From Burkholderia plantarii (GTDB lineage: Bacteria; Pseudomonadota; Gammaproteobacteria; Burkholderiales; Burkholderiaceae), in contig NZ_CP007213.1 in NCBI RefSeq assembly GCF_001411805.1, positions 744,001 to 808,000 of the forward strand: a DNA stretch of 64,000 nucleotides, written 5' to 3'. The notes below the pieces were generated by a model that was not told the DNA's origin, ran no database searches, and saw only the letters and a program-made list of their open reading frames with translations. The position numbers and the translations under genes are program-made. This document shows positions 52,603 to 62,077 of the stretch, in pieces (within the stretch, counting starts at the first letter, position 1; each line of letters starts with the position of its first letter).

Positions 52603-53772
52603 ATGGATGCCCCCAAGGTCGTAGTCGAAGGTCTGTGCAAGGTTTTTGGAAACAACCCGAAGCAGGCGCTCGACTTGCTCGCAGCCGGGTCGACGAAGGA
52701 TGAGATTTTCAGGCGCACCGGCCAGGTGGTCGGCGTACACGACGTGTCGTTCGAGGTGCAGGAAGGCGAGATCTTCGTGCTGATGGGCCTGTCCGGTTCG
52801 GGCAAGTCCACGTTGATCCGCCTCGTGAACCGGCTGGTCGAGCCGACCGCCGGCAAGGTGCTGATCGACGGCCGCGACGTGGCCGCCGTGCGCCGCGCGG
52901 AGCTGACGGCGCTGCGCCGCACCGACATGAGCATGGTGTTCCAGTCGTTCGCGTTGATGCCGCAGCGCACGGTGCTGTCGAACGCCGCGTTCGGCCTGGA
53001 AGTGGCCGGCGTGGGCCGCAAGGACCGCGAGCGCCGCGCGATGGACGTGCTCGAGCAGGTGGGCCTCGCCGCGTTTGCGAAGAAGCTGCCGTCGGAGCTG
53101 TCGGGCGGCATGCAGCAGCGCGTCGGGCTGGCCCGCGCGCTGGCCGTGAACCCGTCGCTGATGATCATGGACGAGGCGTTCTCGGCGCTCGATCCGTTGA
53201 AGCGCAAGGAAATGCAGAACGTGCTGCTGCAACTGCAGAAGGAGCAGCGCCGCACCATCATGTTCGTCTCGCACGACCTGGAGGAAGCGCTGCGCATCGG
53301 CACGCGCATCGCGATCATGGAAGGCGGCCGGCTGGTGCAGGTGGGCACGCCGCAGGACATCATCGCGAACCCGGCCGACGACTACGTGCGCGCGTTCTTC
53401 GAGGGCATCGACACGAGTCGCTACCTGACGGCGGGCGACCTGATGCAGACGGGCGCGGTGCCCACCATGTCGCGCCTGGACGCGGCCAACGTCGCGGCCA
53501 CGCTGAACGGCAGCGCCGAATATGCATTCGTGCTCGACGAGTCGCGCAAGATCCGCGGCTTCGTCACGCGCGAGGCGATCGGCGCGAGCGCACCGAGCGT
53601 GCGCCACGTCGAATGCATTCCTCACGACGCCACGCTCGATCACGTGGTCGAGCGTGTCGTCGCGAGCCCGAATGCGCTGCCCGTCGTCGACGGCGACGGC
53701 TGTTACTGCGGCTCCGTCGATCGGGCCGTGCTCCTGAAGGCCATTACGCGTTCGCGAGGCTCCCATGTCTGA
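52603..53772 (+). CDS. proV: glycine betaine/choline ABC transporter ATPase
   Basis: A 389-residue ATPase of the ProV/OpuAA type: Walker A GLSGSGKST (62-70), signature LSGGMQQRV (166-174) and Walker B MIMDEAFSALDP. A C-terminal pair of CBS domains follows (ASPNALPVVDGDGCYCGSVDRAVLL), used in ProV proteins to sense ionic strength or nucleotides. It powers uptake of quaternary amines. AGGAGAAGG before the ATG supports the start. The 3' end overlaps the permease gene by eight bases. Given the ChoX-like protein nearby, choline is a likely substrate. Confidence 0.92.
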   Translation: MDAPKVVVEGLCKVFGNNPKQALDLLAAGSTKDEIFRRTGQVVGVHDVSFEVQEGEIFVLMGLSGSGKSTLIRLVNRLVEPTAGKVLIDGRDVAAVRRAELTALRRTDMSMVFQSFALMPQRTVLSNAAFGLEVAGVGRKDRERRAMDVLEQVGLAAFAKKLPSELSGGMQQRVGLARALAVNPSLMIMDEAFSALDPLKRKEMQNVLLQLQKEQRRTIMFVSHDLEEALRIGTRIAIMEGGRLVQVGTPQDIIANPADDYVRAFFEGIDTSRYLTAGDLMQTGAVPTMSRLDAANVAATLNGSAEYAFVLDESRKIRGFVTREAIGASAPSVRHVECIPHDATLDHVVERVVASPNALPVVDGDGCYCGSVDRAVLLKAITRSRGSHV

Positions 53773-54658
53773 ACTGATTCCGCTCGGAAGCTGGGTCGAC
53801 CAGTCGGTCCGTTACCTGCTCGACCACGACGCGAAAACCTTCGACGCGATCGGCCGGGCGATCGAAAGCCTCGCCGCGCTGGTCGAGCACGGCCTGCAGG
53901 CGATCCCGATGTGGCTGCTGATGGCGATCTTCATCGGCATCGGGCTATGGCGCGTGGGCTGGCGCTTCGCGATCTTCACGACGCTGTCGATGCTGCTGAT
54001 CTTCGCCACCGGCTTCTGGGACCAGACGGTGGTCACGCTCGGCCTGACGCTGTCGTCCACCATCATCAGCCTCGTGCTCGGCATTCCGCTCGGCGTGTGG
54101 GCGGCCAAGAGCAAGTGGGTGTCCACCATCGTGCGGCCGATCCTCGACCTGATGCAGACCATGCCGGCGTTCGTCTACCTGATTCCGGCCGCGATGCTGT
54201 TCGGCCTCGGCCGCGTGCCGGGGATCCTCTCCACGGTGATCTTCGCGATGCCGCCGGCGGTGCGCCTGACGAGCCTCGGCATCCGCCACGTCAACCGCGA
54301 GATCGTCGAGGCGGGCCAGGCGTTCGGCTGCACGCCGTGGCAGCTGCTCTACAAGGTGCAGTTCCCGAACGCGCTGCCGTCGATCATGCAGGGCGTGAAC
54401 CAGACCATCATGATGGCGCTGTCGATGGTGATCATTGCCTCGATGGTGGGCGCGGGCGGCCTCGGCAACGACGTGCTGGCCAGCATCCAGCGGCTGGACA
54501 TCGGCCTCGGTTTCGAGAGCGGGCTGTCGGTGGTGCTGCTCGCGATCATCCTCGACCGCATCACGGAAAGCTTCGGTCGCGCTCCCGGTGCCGCGCGTGC
54601 GCCGCTGTTCTCGGGCTTCCGTCAGCTGTTCGGCGGCAAGGCCGCCGTGCAGGCCTGA
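53765..54658 (+). CDS. proW: glycine betaine/choline ABC transporter permease
   Basis: A 297-residue inner-membrane permease with about six helices and the cytoplasmic EAA-type loop REIVEAGQAFGCTPWQLLYKVQFP, which contacts the ATPase. TMPAFVYLIPAAMLFGLGRVPG is a ProW signature region. The gene overlaps proV by eight bases, so the two are coupled. The binding protein is encoded two genes later. Confidence 0.92.
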   Translation: MSELIPLGSWVDQSVRYLLDHDAKTFDAIGRAIESLAALVEHGLQAIPMWLLMAIFIGIGLWRVGWRFAIFTTLSMLLIFATGFWDQTVVTLGLTLSSTIISLVLGIPLGVWAAKSKWVSTIVRPILDLMQTMPAFVYLIPAAMLFGLGRVPGILSTVIFAMPPAVRLTSLGIRHVNREIVEAGQAFGCTPWQLLYKVQFPNALPSIMQGVNQTIMMALSMVIIASMVGAGGLGNDVLASIQRLDIGLGFESGLSVVLLAIILDRITESFGRAPGAARAPLFSGFRQLFGGKAAVQA

Positions 54659-54766
54659 GCCTGCCGCCCGGGTTCGCCTGAGCCGTTTCGTTCCTGTTGC
54701 CGGTGCCGGCGGCCATCCGTCGCCGGCACCGGCTTCGTGCAACCTGCTCATGTCGGGAGAGCGATC

Positions 54767-55771
54767 GTGAGTAGCCTCGCAGTCGAGCCCGCGCCCGCCG
54801 CCCGAGCGGCGGCCGCGCCGCCGCTCGCGCATTTCGGATTCCTGACGCTGCCGCATTTCTCGATGATCGCGTTCACCAGCGCGGTCGAGGTGCTGCGGAT
54901 GGCGAACTACGTCGGCCGCGCCGAGCATTACCGCTGGTCGATCCATTCGCTCGACGGCGGCCCCGTGCAGGCGAGCAACGGTATCGCGGTGCGGCCCACC
55001 GAGCCGCTCGATCCCGACGGCCCGCTGCCCGACGTGATGATCGTCTGCGGCGGGATCCGGATTCGCGACGTGGTGGACGCGCGCACGCGCGAGGCGCTGG
55101 CGGCGCTGGCCGCGCGCGGGGTGCCGCTCGGCGGGATCTGCACCGGCGCCTACGCGCTGATGTCGGCCGGCCTGCTCGACGGCTATCGCTGCACGGTCCA
55201 CTGGGAGAATCTTTCGGTGCTGCATGCGGAATTCCCGCGGGTGGCCTTCGCCGACGAGCTGTTCGTGGTCGATCGCGACCGGCTCACCTGTACCGGCGGC
55301 ACCGCGCCGCTCGACCTGATGCTGAACCTGGTGGGCGCGCGGCTCGGCCAGTCGCTGGCCGCGCAGGTCTCCGAGCAGTTCATCCTCGAACGGATCCGCG
55401 GCGCGAGTGATCCGCAGCCGATCCCGGTCGACGCGCGCGTCGGCTTCTCACGCGCGGAACTGGTCGAGGTGGTGCGGCTGATGGAGGCCAACATCGAGGA
55501 ACCGCTCTCGCTCGACGAACTCGCGCGGCTCGTGCGGCTCTCGCAGCGGCACCTGCAGCGCATGTTCAAGATCTACCTGAACGTTTCGCCCACCCACTAT
55601 TACCTGACGCTCAGGCTCAAGCGCGCGCGCGACCTGCTGCGCACCACCGACGCGTCGATCGCGCGCGTGACGACCGTCTGCGGCTTCCACTCGCCGTGTC
55701 ATTTCAGCAAGGCGTACCGCGCGCAGTTCGGCCACGCGCCGAGCTACGAGCGCCGCACGCCGGGGCGCTGA
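54767..55771 (+). CDS. GlxA/GbdR-type AraC regulator
   Basis: A 334-residue regulator: an N-terminal DJ-1/PfpI-like domain (FGFLTLPHFSMIAFTSAVEVL, GGICTGAYALMSAGLLDG) and a C-terminal AraC domain with HTH motifs SLDELARLVRLSQRHLQRMF and VTTVCGFHSPCHFSKAYR. This architecture is that of GbdR/CdhR/ArgR activators of choline, carnitine and glycine betaine catabolism. A GTG start is used, with GGGAGA six bases before it. It sits between the permease and the binding-protein gene, so it probably regulates this uptake locus. Confidence 0.9.
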   Translation: MSSLAVEPAPAARAAAAPPLAHFGFLTLPHFSMIAFTSAVEVLRMANYVGRAEHYRWSIHSLDGGPVQASNGIAVRPTEPLDPDGPLPDVMIVCGGIRIRDVVDARTREALAALAARGVPLGGICTGAYALMSAGLLDGYRCTVHWENLSVLHAEFPRVAFADELFVVDRDRLTCTGGTAPLDLMLNLVGARLGQSLAAQVSEQFILERIRGASDPQPIPVDARVGFSRAELVEVVRLMEANIEEPLSLDELARLVRLSQRHLQRMFKIYLNVSPTHYYLTLRLKRARDLLRTTDASIARVTTVCGFHSPCHFSKAYRAQFGHAPSYERRTPGR

Positions 55772-55906
55772 AACCCGGGCATCGAATCGGGCGAGGGAAA
55801 CCGGCCCGCGCGAAGCCGGCCGTCGATGCCGGCACCGGGCCGCGCCGCTCCGTGCCGAACCCTGTCTTGTCCTGTGTATTGAACCCAGCTGAGAGGAGAG
55901 AAGAAC

Positions 55907-56857
55907 ATGAAACGATTCCTGATCACGGCGGCCTGCGGGCTCGGGATGGCCGTGACGCCCTGGACGGCCGCGCGCGCGGCCGACCCGCAGGCCTGCAAGA
56001 CGGTGCGCTTCGCCGACGTCGGCTGGAGCGACATCGCGGCCACCACCGGGCTCGCCTCGACGATGCTGGCCGGGCTCGGCTATACGCCGACCAAGACCAT
56101 CGCCTCGGTGCCGATCACGTTCGCGGGAATCAGGAGCAAGCAGATCGACGTGTTCCTCGGCTACTGGTCGCCGACCATGGACCCGATCATCGCGCCGTTC
56201 ACCAAGGCAGGCACGATCAAGGTGCTCGCCACGCCGAACCTGACCGGCGCGAAGTACACGCTGGCGGTGCCCGACTACGTCTACCAGGGCGGCCTGAAGT
56301 CGTTCGCCGACATCCAGAAGTACGCCGACAGGCTCGATGGCAAGATCTACGGCATCGAGCCCGGCAACGACGGCAACGCGCTGATCCGCAAGATGATCGA
56401 CGGCAACCAGTACGGGCTCGGCAAGTTCAAGCTGGTGGAGTCGAGCGAGGCGGGCATGCTGGTGGAGGTGAGCCGCGCGATCCGCAACAAGCAGTGGATC
56501 GTGTTCCTCGGCTGGGAACCGCATCCGATGAACGTGCAGTTCAAGATGGACTACCTGACGGGCGGCGACGACGTGTTCGGCCCGAACTTCGGCGAAGCGC
56601 GCGTGCTGACGGCCACGCCGCCCGACTACGCGGCGCGCTGCCCGAACGTGGCGAAGTTCGTGTCGAACCTGCAGTTCAGCACCGAGATCGAGAACCACGT
56701 GATGGTGCCGATCATGAACAAGGAGGATCCGAACAAGGCCGCGAACGCATGGCTGAAGGCGAACCCGCAGGTGCTCGACAAGTGGCTGGCCGGCGTGACG
56801 ACGTTCGACGGCAAGCCGGGGCTGCCGGCCGTGAAGCAGTATCTGAGCGCGCATTGA
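55907..56857 (+). CDS. choX: choline ABC transporter substrate-binding protein
   Basis: A 316-residue periplasmic binding protein. The signal peptide ends at ARAADPQ (cleavage near residue 25), followed by the OpuAC-type fold: VGWSDIAATTGLASTML, then DVFLGYWSPTMDP and VFLGWEPHPMN, whose aromatic residues form the box that holds a quaternary ammonium group. The sequence resembles ChoX (choline-specific) more than ProX. GAGAGGAGAG before the ATG supports the start. It completes the ABC system begun by the ATPase and permease genes. Confidence 0.92.
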   Translation: MKRFLITAACGLGMAVTPWTAARAADPQACKTVRFADVGWSDIAATTGLASTMLAGLGYTPTKTIASVPITFAGIRSKQIDVFLGYWSPTMDPIIAPFTKAGTIKVLATPNLTGAKYTLAVPDYVYQGGLKSFADIQKYADRLDGKIYGIEPGNDGNALIRKMIDGNQYGLGKFKLVESSEAGMLVEVSRAIRNKQWIVFLGWEPHPMNVQFKMDYLTGGDDVFGPNFGEARVLTATPPDYAARCPNVAKFVSNLQFSTEIENHVMVPIMNKEDPNKAANAWLKANPQVLDKWLAGVTTFDGKPGLPAVKQYLSAH

Positions 56858-56909
56858 GCGCGGGCCGGCGCGTCGCCCGAGGCGCGCCGGTGCGGGGTTC
56901 AGGTCGGGT

Positions 56910-57599
56910 TCAGACCGGGATCGAGCCGCCGCGCAGCCGGATGCCCAGCCGGATCACCTGCACGATCGCGGCCGACAGCAGCTGCAGGCCCACCGGCAGG
57001 TCGCGGCGGCGGATGTCGAGCAGCAGCACGATCCGCACGCTGTCGCTGTCGTTCCAGACCTCGTGTTCGAAGGTGTCGTCCCACAGCAGGAACTGGCCGT
57101 CCTCGAGCCGGTAATCGCGGCCGTCCACCTTCAGCACGGCGGCGGGCGTGCCGTCGTCGCGCTTCGGCATCGACAGCACCAGGTACCCGCGCAGCACGCC
57201 GCGGAACGGCCCGCGATGCGGCGGGATGTGCTTGCCCGGCGCGAGGAACGACAGCGAGGCAGACAGCACGTCGGGAGAGGCGTCGACGATCTCGGTGAGC
57301 CGCGGGCAGCGCGCGCGGTTCTTCGCGAAGCGCACGCCGTAGGCCTGCATGATGAACATGCGCCAGTCGCGATTGTCGTTCGCGGAGATGTCGGCCTGCT
57401 CGCTCATGATGTCGTGGAAGCGCGGGATGCGCGGCAGGTCGCGCGCCACCTCGAGCGCTTCCGCGCGAATCTCGCGCCACGCGCCGGCAAAGCGCGCCGC
57501 GTCGGGGAACGCGGTGCTCTCGAGCACCGCACCGTTTTCGATGTGGCGGTCGTACAACGAACGAAGCAGATCGGTGGCGTAGTCGTAGACGGCGGACAT
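56910..57599 (-). CDS. aspartyl/asparaginyl beta-hydroxylase-like dioxygenase
   Basis: A 229-residue protein of the LpxO/aspartyl-hydroxylase cupin family, using Fe(II) and 2-oxoglutarate. The metal region HIPPHRGPFRGVLR (H124, H128) is followed by the distal histidine H179 in FEHEVWN and the cosubstrate arginine in SVRIVLLLD. A hydrophobic C-terminus (GLQLLSAAIVQVIRLGIRL) may bind membrane. The start at MSAVYDY is preferred over a longer form. It converges with the ABC locus. A lipid A or protein target is possible; the substrate is unknown. Confidence 0.87.
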   Translation of the reverse strand: MSAVYDYATDLLRSLYDRHIENGAVLESTAFPDAARFAGAWREIRAEALEVARDLPRIPRFHDIMSEQADISANDNRDWRMFIMQAYGVRFAKNRARCPRLTEIVDASPDVLSASLSFLAPGKHIPPHRGPFRGVLRGYLVLSMPKRDDGTPAAVLKVDGRDYRLEDGQFLLWDDTFEHEVWNDSDSVRIVLLLDIRRRDLPVGLQLLSAAIVQVIRLGIRLRGGSIPV

Positions 57600-57814
57600 G
57601 ATTCTGTAGCGTCGGGGCAATCCCGGACATACTGCCCGATTCCGGGCAGCCATCGGGTTACGTCAGGTTACACCCGCTGACGAAAAGGTGACTGACGCCG
57701 GCCGGCCCGCTTCGGCGGTGCGAAGGAATGTCGTATCCGCGTGGCGCGGTTCGTGGACTAGAGTCGAGGGGCGGCGCGCCAGATGCCGCCGGACCACCAC
57801 GGACGACACTCACC

Positions 57815-58051
57815 ATGGCCAAGAAATTCCCCCTGCATCCCCTGCATCCGGAACGGGTCTGCTGGGGATGCGACAACTATTGCCCCACCCACGCGATGCG
57901 CTGCGGTAACGGTTCCAGCCGCACCCAGCACCCGTGCGAACTGCTCGGCGACGACTGGTATCGCTTCGGCGACTGGGGCATCGAGGTCGACGACGGCGAA
58001 ACCGCGACCGAGACCGCCGGCGCGCAGGCCGGGGAACGCGGCCAGTCCTGA
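57815..58051 (+). CDS. DUF3079 small protein
   Basis: A 78-residue protein starting MAKKFPLHPLHPERVCWGCD and containing C-x-x-C-type residues (CWGCDNYC, MRCGNG), followed by HPCELLGDDWYRFGDWG. These match DUF3079, a small Cys-rich family of unknown role, possibly metal-binding. Its position just before hcp is notable. No membrane segment is seen. Confidence 0.85.
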   Translation: MAKKFPLHPLHPERVCWGCDNYCPTHAMRCGNGSSRTQHPCELLGDDWYRFGDWGIEVDDGETATETAGAQAGERGQS

Positions 58052-58130
58052 ACCCGCGCGAGGCGGCGCGGCGTATCTCTTTCCTTAACCTGCATCAAAA
58101 CGGCAAGCCCGACCGCGAAACATCATAAAA

Positions 58131-58153
58131 AAGATGCATGAAGCACGCATCTT
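58131..58153. promoter_or_regulatory. NsrR-type operator upstream of hcp
   Basis: AAGATGCATGAAGCACGCATCTT: half-sites AAGATGC and GCATCTT are perfect inverted copies separated by nine bases, matching the 11-1-11 NsrR consensus of beta/gamma-proteobacteria. It lies 88 bases before the hcp start codon. NsrR represses hcp until nitric oxide damages its iron-sulfur cluster. Confidence 0.75.
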
Positions 58154-58241
58154 GAAGCGGGCGAGATGCCCCGGTGGCTGGACACATCGTTCGCCGCCGC
58201 TCGCGCCGACCCGCACCCCACGATCGAACAAGGAGAGCAAC

Positions 58242-59909
58242 GTGTTTTGCTACCAATGCGAGCAGACCGACCGGACCGGCGCGCGGCCCGGATGCGCGTC
58301 GGCGAAAGGCAACTGCGGCAAGGATGCGACGACGGCCGACCTGCAGGACCTGCTGGTCCATGCGGTGAAGGGCATCGCCCAGTATGGGGCGCTCGCGCGC
58401 CGGCTCGGCGAACCCGATCGCGAGGCCGAGCGCTTCATGCTGTACGCGATGTTCACGACGCTGACCAATGTGAATTTCCATGCGGCGCGCTTCGTCGCCA
58501 TGCTGCGCGAGGCGGCGCAGATCCGCGACCGCGTGAAGGCCGCCTGTGAAGCGAAGGCGCGTGCGACCGGGCAGGACGTGCCGGCGCTGCCGGGGCCAGC
58601 CGCCTGGCGGCCGGCCGACGATCTGGCCGGCCTGCTGGCGCAGGCGTCGGCGGTGGGCATCGAGGCCGGCGCGGACGCGGCGGGCGAGGACGTGATCGGC
58701 CTGCGCGCGCTGGTGCTGTACGGCCTGAAGGGCGTCTGCGCCTATGCCCACCATGCACGCGTGCTCGGCTACGAACGCGACGAGGTGTTCGCGGGCGTCG
58801 AGGCGGCGCTGGTGTCGCTCGCGGCCGCGCCCACCGACATCACCGCGCTGCTCGGCCAGGCGCTCGAACTCGGCCGCCTGAACCTGATGGTGCTGGAACT
58901 GCTCGACAACGCGAACACCGGCCGCTTCGGCACGCAGCGGCCCACGGCGGTGCGCGTCTCGCCGGTGGCGGGCAAGGCGATCCTCGTGTCCGGCCACGAT
59001 CTCGGCGATCTGCATGCGCTGCTGGAGCAGACGGCCGGCACCGGCATCCAGGTCTATACGCACGGCGAGATGCTGCCGGCCCATGCCTATCCGATGCTGA
59101 AGGCGTTCCCGCATCTGGCCGGCAATTACGGCGGCGCGTGGCAGGACCAGCAGAGCGACTTCGCGCATTTCCCGGGGCCGGTGCTGATGACGTCCAACTG
59201 CATCATCGAGCCGCTGCCGCAATACCGGCAGCGAATCTTCACGACCGGGCCGGTGGGCTGGCCCGGCGTGCGCCACCTCGAACATCACGACTTCTCGATG
59301 TTGATCCGCGCGGCGCAGGCGCTGCCCGGCTTCCCGGCCACCGCGCCCGAACAGACCATCACGGTGGGCTTCGGCCGGCACGCGGTACTCGGCGTGGCCG
59401 ATCAGGTGCTGGCCGCGATCAAGGCCGGGCAGATCCGCCACTTCTTCCTGATCGGCGGCTGCGACGGCGCCGCGCCCGGTCGCAACTACTACACCGAGTT
59501 CGCGCAGCAGACGCCGGCCGACACGGTCGTGATGACGCTCGGCTGCAACAAGTACCGCTTCAACCGGCACGGGTTCGGCGAGATCGGCGGCATCCCGCGC
59601 CTGCTCGACCTCGGCCAGTGCAACGACAGCTACTCGGCGATCCGGATCGCGACCGCGCTGGCCGGCGAACTCGGTTGCGGCGTGAACGAGCTGCCGCTGT
59701 CGTTCGTGGTGTCGTGGTTCGAGCAGAAGGCGGTGGCGGTGCTGCTGACGATGCTTGCGCTCGGCCTGCGCAACATCCACCTCGGGCCGTCGCTGCCGGC
59801 GTTTCTAACGCCAGGTGCGCTGGCCGTGCTGGTGGAGCAGTTCGGCATCCGGCCGATCGGCGACGCGGGCGAGGATCTGGCGGCGGCGCTCGCGCACACG
59901 GCCGCGTGA
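58242..59909 (+). CDS. hcp: hybrid cluster protein (hydroxylamine/NO reductase)
   Basis: A 555-residue Hcp. The N-terminal cysteines C3, C6, C18 and C25 (FCYQCEQT...GC...NCGKD) have the spacing of the Escherichia coli enzyme, which binds a [2Fe-2S] cluster. The hybrid-cluster ligands lie in [21 protein letters not shown] and [16 protein letters not shown]. It reduces hydroxylamine or nitric oxide during nitrosative stress. The start is GTG with AAGGAG upstream; longer in-frame starts lack a site. It forms an operon with hcr, thirteen bases downstream, behind an NsrR operator. Confidence 0.95.
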   Translation: MFCYQCEQTDRTGARPGCASAKGNCGKDATTADLQDLLVHAVKGIAQYGALARRLGEPDREAERFMLYAMFTTLTNVNFHAARFVAMLREAAQIRDRVKAACEAKARATGQDVPALPGPAAWRPADDLAGLLAQASAVGIEAGADAAGEDVIGLRALVLYGLKGVCAYAHHARVLGYERDEVFAGVEAALVSLAAAPTDITALLGQALELGRLNLMVLELLDNANTGRFGTQRPTAVRVSPVAGKAILVSGHDLGDLHALLEQTAGTGIQVYTHGEMLPAHAYPMLKAFPHLAGNYGGAWQDQQSDFAHFPGPVLMTSNCIIEPLPQYRQRIFTTGPVGWPGVRHLEHHDFSMLIRAAQALPGFPATAPEQTITVGFGRHAVLGVADQVLAAIKAGQIRHFFLIGGCDGAAPGRNYYTEFAQQTPADTVVMTLGCNKYRFNRHGFGEIGGIPRLLDLGQCNDSYSAIRIATALAGELGCGVNELPLSFVVSWFEQKAVAVLLTMLALGLRNIHLGPSLPAFLTPGALAVLVEQFGIRPIGDAGEDLAAALAHTAA

Positions 59910-59922
59910 GCGGGGCGGCGCG

Positions 59923-60945
59923 ATGAGCTATCGAATCGAGCTGACGACCCGCGACGGCGCGCGCTTCGACTTCGGCTGCGAGCCCGGCCAGGACGTGCTC
60001 GCGGCTGCGGCCGAGGCCAGCATCACGCTGCCGTCGCAGTGCCGGCGCGGCAGCTGCGGCGCGTGCCAGGCGAACGCCGTCGACGGTGCCTACGCGATGC
60101 GCGACACCAGCGCCGACGCGCTGCCTGCCGGCCAGCCCGACGCCGTGCTGCTGTGCCGGACCGTGCCGCTCGGCGACCTGCGGCTCACGGCGCCCTACGA
60201 CGCGGCCAAGGTGCTGCTGCATCCGGTGCCGGCGCGCGCCGCCACGATCGCGGCGCTCGACGCGATCGCCGCCGACACGCTGCGCGTCGAGCTGCAGGTG
60301 GTGCCCGACGGCGTGTCCGGCTCGGCCGTGGAGTTCGAGCCGGGCCAGTTCGCGGAGCTGGAGGTGCCGGGCAGCGGCCGGCGCCGGCCGTACTCGCTCG
60401 CCAACACCAGCAACTGGGACGGCCGCCTCGAATTCCTGATCCGGCTGCGCGCGGGCGGCTGGTTCTCGACCTACCTGCGCGAGCGGGCACGGCCGGGCGA
60501 CGCGCTGACCGTCCACGTGCCGATGGGCGGCTTCGGCCTGTTTGCCGAGAGCCTTCGCCCGCGCTGGTTCGTGGCCGGCGGCACCGGCCTCGCGCCGATC
60601 CTGTCGATGCTGAGGCGCATGGCCGAGTATCAGGAGATGGTCGATGCGCGGCTGTTCTTCGGCGTCAACCACCAGAGCGAGCTGATCATGCTCGACGAAC
60701 TCGACCGGCTGCGCGCCGAGCTGCCGCAGTTGCGCGTCGAGCTGTGCGTGTGGCACGCCGGTGAGGCGTGGGCCGGCTTTCGCGGTACGCCGGCCGAGGC
60801 CTTGGGCGCGGCGCTCGCGCGGGCCGGCGCGTCGCCCGATCTCTACGTGTGCGGGCCGCCGCCGCTCGTGCAGGCCGCGCGGCAGACCGCGCTCGCGGCC
60901 GGCGTGCCCGACGCGCAGTTCGCGAGCGAGCGCTTTGCCGTGTAG
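59923..60945 (+). CDS. hcr: NADH oxidoreductase partner of Hcp
   Basis: A 340-residue electron-transfer protein. The N-terminal [2Fe-2S] ferredoxin domain has CRRGSCGAC and LLCR cysteines near residues 38-75. The FAD domain has RRPYSLANTS; the NADH domain has FVAGGTGLAPILSML and DLYVCGPPPLV. The order (ferredoxin first, reductase after) is as in benzoate-dioxygenase-type reductases, the reverse of the E. coli Hcr order. It supplies NADH electrons to Hcp, encoded immediately upstream. A strong terminator follows. Confidence 0.92.
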   Translation: MSYRIELTTRDGARFDFGCEPGQDVLAAAAEASITLPSQCRRGSCGACQANAVDGAYAMRDTSADALPAGQPDAVLLCRTVPLGDLRLTAPYDAAKVLLHPVPARAATIAALDAIAADTLRVELQVVPDGVSGSAVEFEPGQFAELEVPGSGRRRPYSLANTSNWDGRLEFLIRLRAGGWFSTYLRERARPGDALTVHVPMGGFGLFAESLRPRWFVAGGTGLAPILSMLRRMAEYQEMVDARLFFGVNHQSELIMLDELDRLRAELPQLRVELCVWHAGEAWAGFRGTPAEALGAALARAGASPDLYVCGPPPLVQAARQTALAAGVPDAQFASERFAV

Positions 60946-60978
60946 CGGCGCGGGTCGACGTCGCCGTGCGTGATGAAA

Positions 60979-61013
60979 AAACCTCGCCGCCGGGGCTTCC
61001 GGCGGCGAGGTTT
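60979..61013. terminator. bidirectional terminator
   Basis: A perfect 15-bp stem pairs 60979-60993 with 60999-61013, loop GGCTT, with an A-run before and TTTCATTTTT after. It lies between convergent hcr and denD. Confidence 0.92.
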
Positions 61014-61044
61014 CATTTTTGCACGGCAGAACGCGGGCTTGATA

Positions 61045-62016
61045 TCAGCCGCGCTCGTCCTCGAGATAGGCGCGGATCACGTCGGCGAACGTCGCGTCGC
61101 CGACCAGGCCGAGCGACGCGGCGCGCGACACGTCCCAGCGGCCCGGCCAGCTGCCGACGATCGCCACCACGCGCGGGTCGACCGCGTGGCGGATCTTCGC
61201 CACCGGCGCGTCGCCGGCCACCTCGCGCAGCGCGTCGATCATCTCGCCGACGCTGACCGAGATCCCCGGCAGGTTGACGATGCGGCGGCCGCCGAGCTTT
61301 TCGCCGTCGAGTTCGCAGCCGGCCACCAGCGCGTCGATCGCGCGGCGCGGCGAGAGCAGCCAGAGTCGCGTGTCGAGCGGCACCGGGCAGACCGATTCCT
61401 CGCCGTTGAGCGGCTCGCGGATGATGCCGCTCGCGAACGACGAGGCCGCCGCGTTCGGCCGCCCCGGCCGCACGCTGATGGTGGGCAGCCGCAGCACGCG
61501 GCCGTCCACGAAGCCGCGCCGCGCGTAGTCGCAGAGCAGCAGTTCGGCGATCGCCTTCTGCGTGCCGTACGACGATTGCGGATTGAGCGCGGTGTCGTCC
61601 TGCACGACCTCGGGCAGCGCGCCGCCATAGACGGCCACCGAGCTCGTGAACACCACGCGCGGGCGATGGCCGCGCGCGCGGCACACTTCCAGCAGCGTGC
61701 GCGACGCATCGAGGTTGATGCGCATGCCGAGTTCGAAATCGGCCTCGGCCTGGCCGCTCACGATGGCCGCGAGATGAAAGATCGCGCCGGTGTGCGTGTC
61801 GATCGCGCGCTCCAGCACGGCGCGATCGGCGATGTCGCCGACCAGCGTGGTGACGCGCGCGTCGGCGAAGCCGGTGGCCTCGACCACGTCGAGCAGCAGC
61901 AGTTCGTCGATGCGCTCGGGCGTGCCGTTCGGGCCGGCGAGTTCGCCGCGGGCGAGCAGTTGGGTGGCAAGGCGGCGGCCGAGGAAGCCGGCGCCGCCGG
62001 TGATCAGGACTTTCAT
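61045..62016 (-). CDS. denD: D-erythronate dehydrogenase
   Basis: A 323-residue extended SDR: the NAD motif GGAGFLG at residues 7-13, SSVAVYGG and the YxxxK pair in SSYGTQKA. LPTISVRPGRPNAAASSFASGI is characteristic of DenD, which oxidises D-erythronate to 2-keto-D-erythronate. Together with the following isomerase it starts breakdown of four-carbon sugar acids. The gene order with otnI and an ACS-family transporter supports this over a generic epimerase. Confidence 0.9.
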   Translation of the reverse strand: MKVLITGGAGFLGRRLATQLLARGELAGPNGTPERIDELLLLDVVEATGFADARVTTLVGDIADRAVLERAIDTHTGAIFHLAAIVSGQAEADFELGMRINLDASRTLLEVCRARGHRPRVVFTSSVAVYGGALPEVVQDDTALNPQSSYGTQKAIAELLLCDYARRGFVDGRVLRLPTISVRPGRPNAAASSFASGIIREPLNGEESVCPVPLDTRLWLLSPRRAIDALVAGCELDGEKLGGRRIVNLPGISVSVGEMIDALREVAGDAPVAKIRHAVDPRVVAIVGSWPGRWDVSRAASLGLVGDATFADVIRAYLEDERG

Positions 62017-62077
62017 GGGTGTGTGCGTGGTTCGGTTGAGGGGCGCGCGACGGGGCGCGAAGCGTGGGCGCGGCGGC

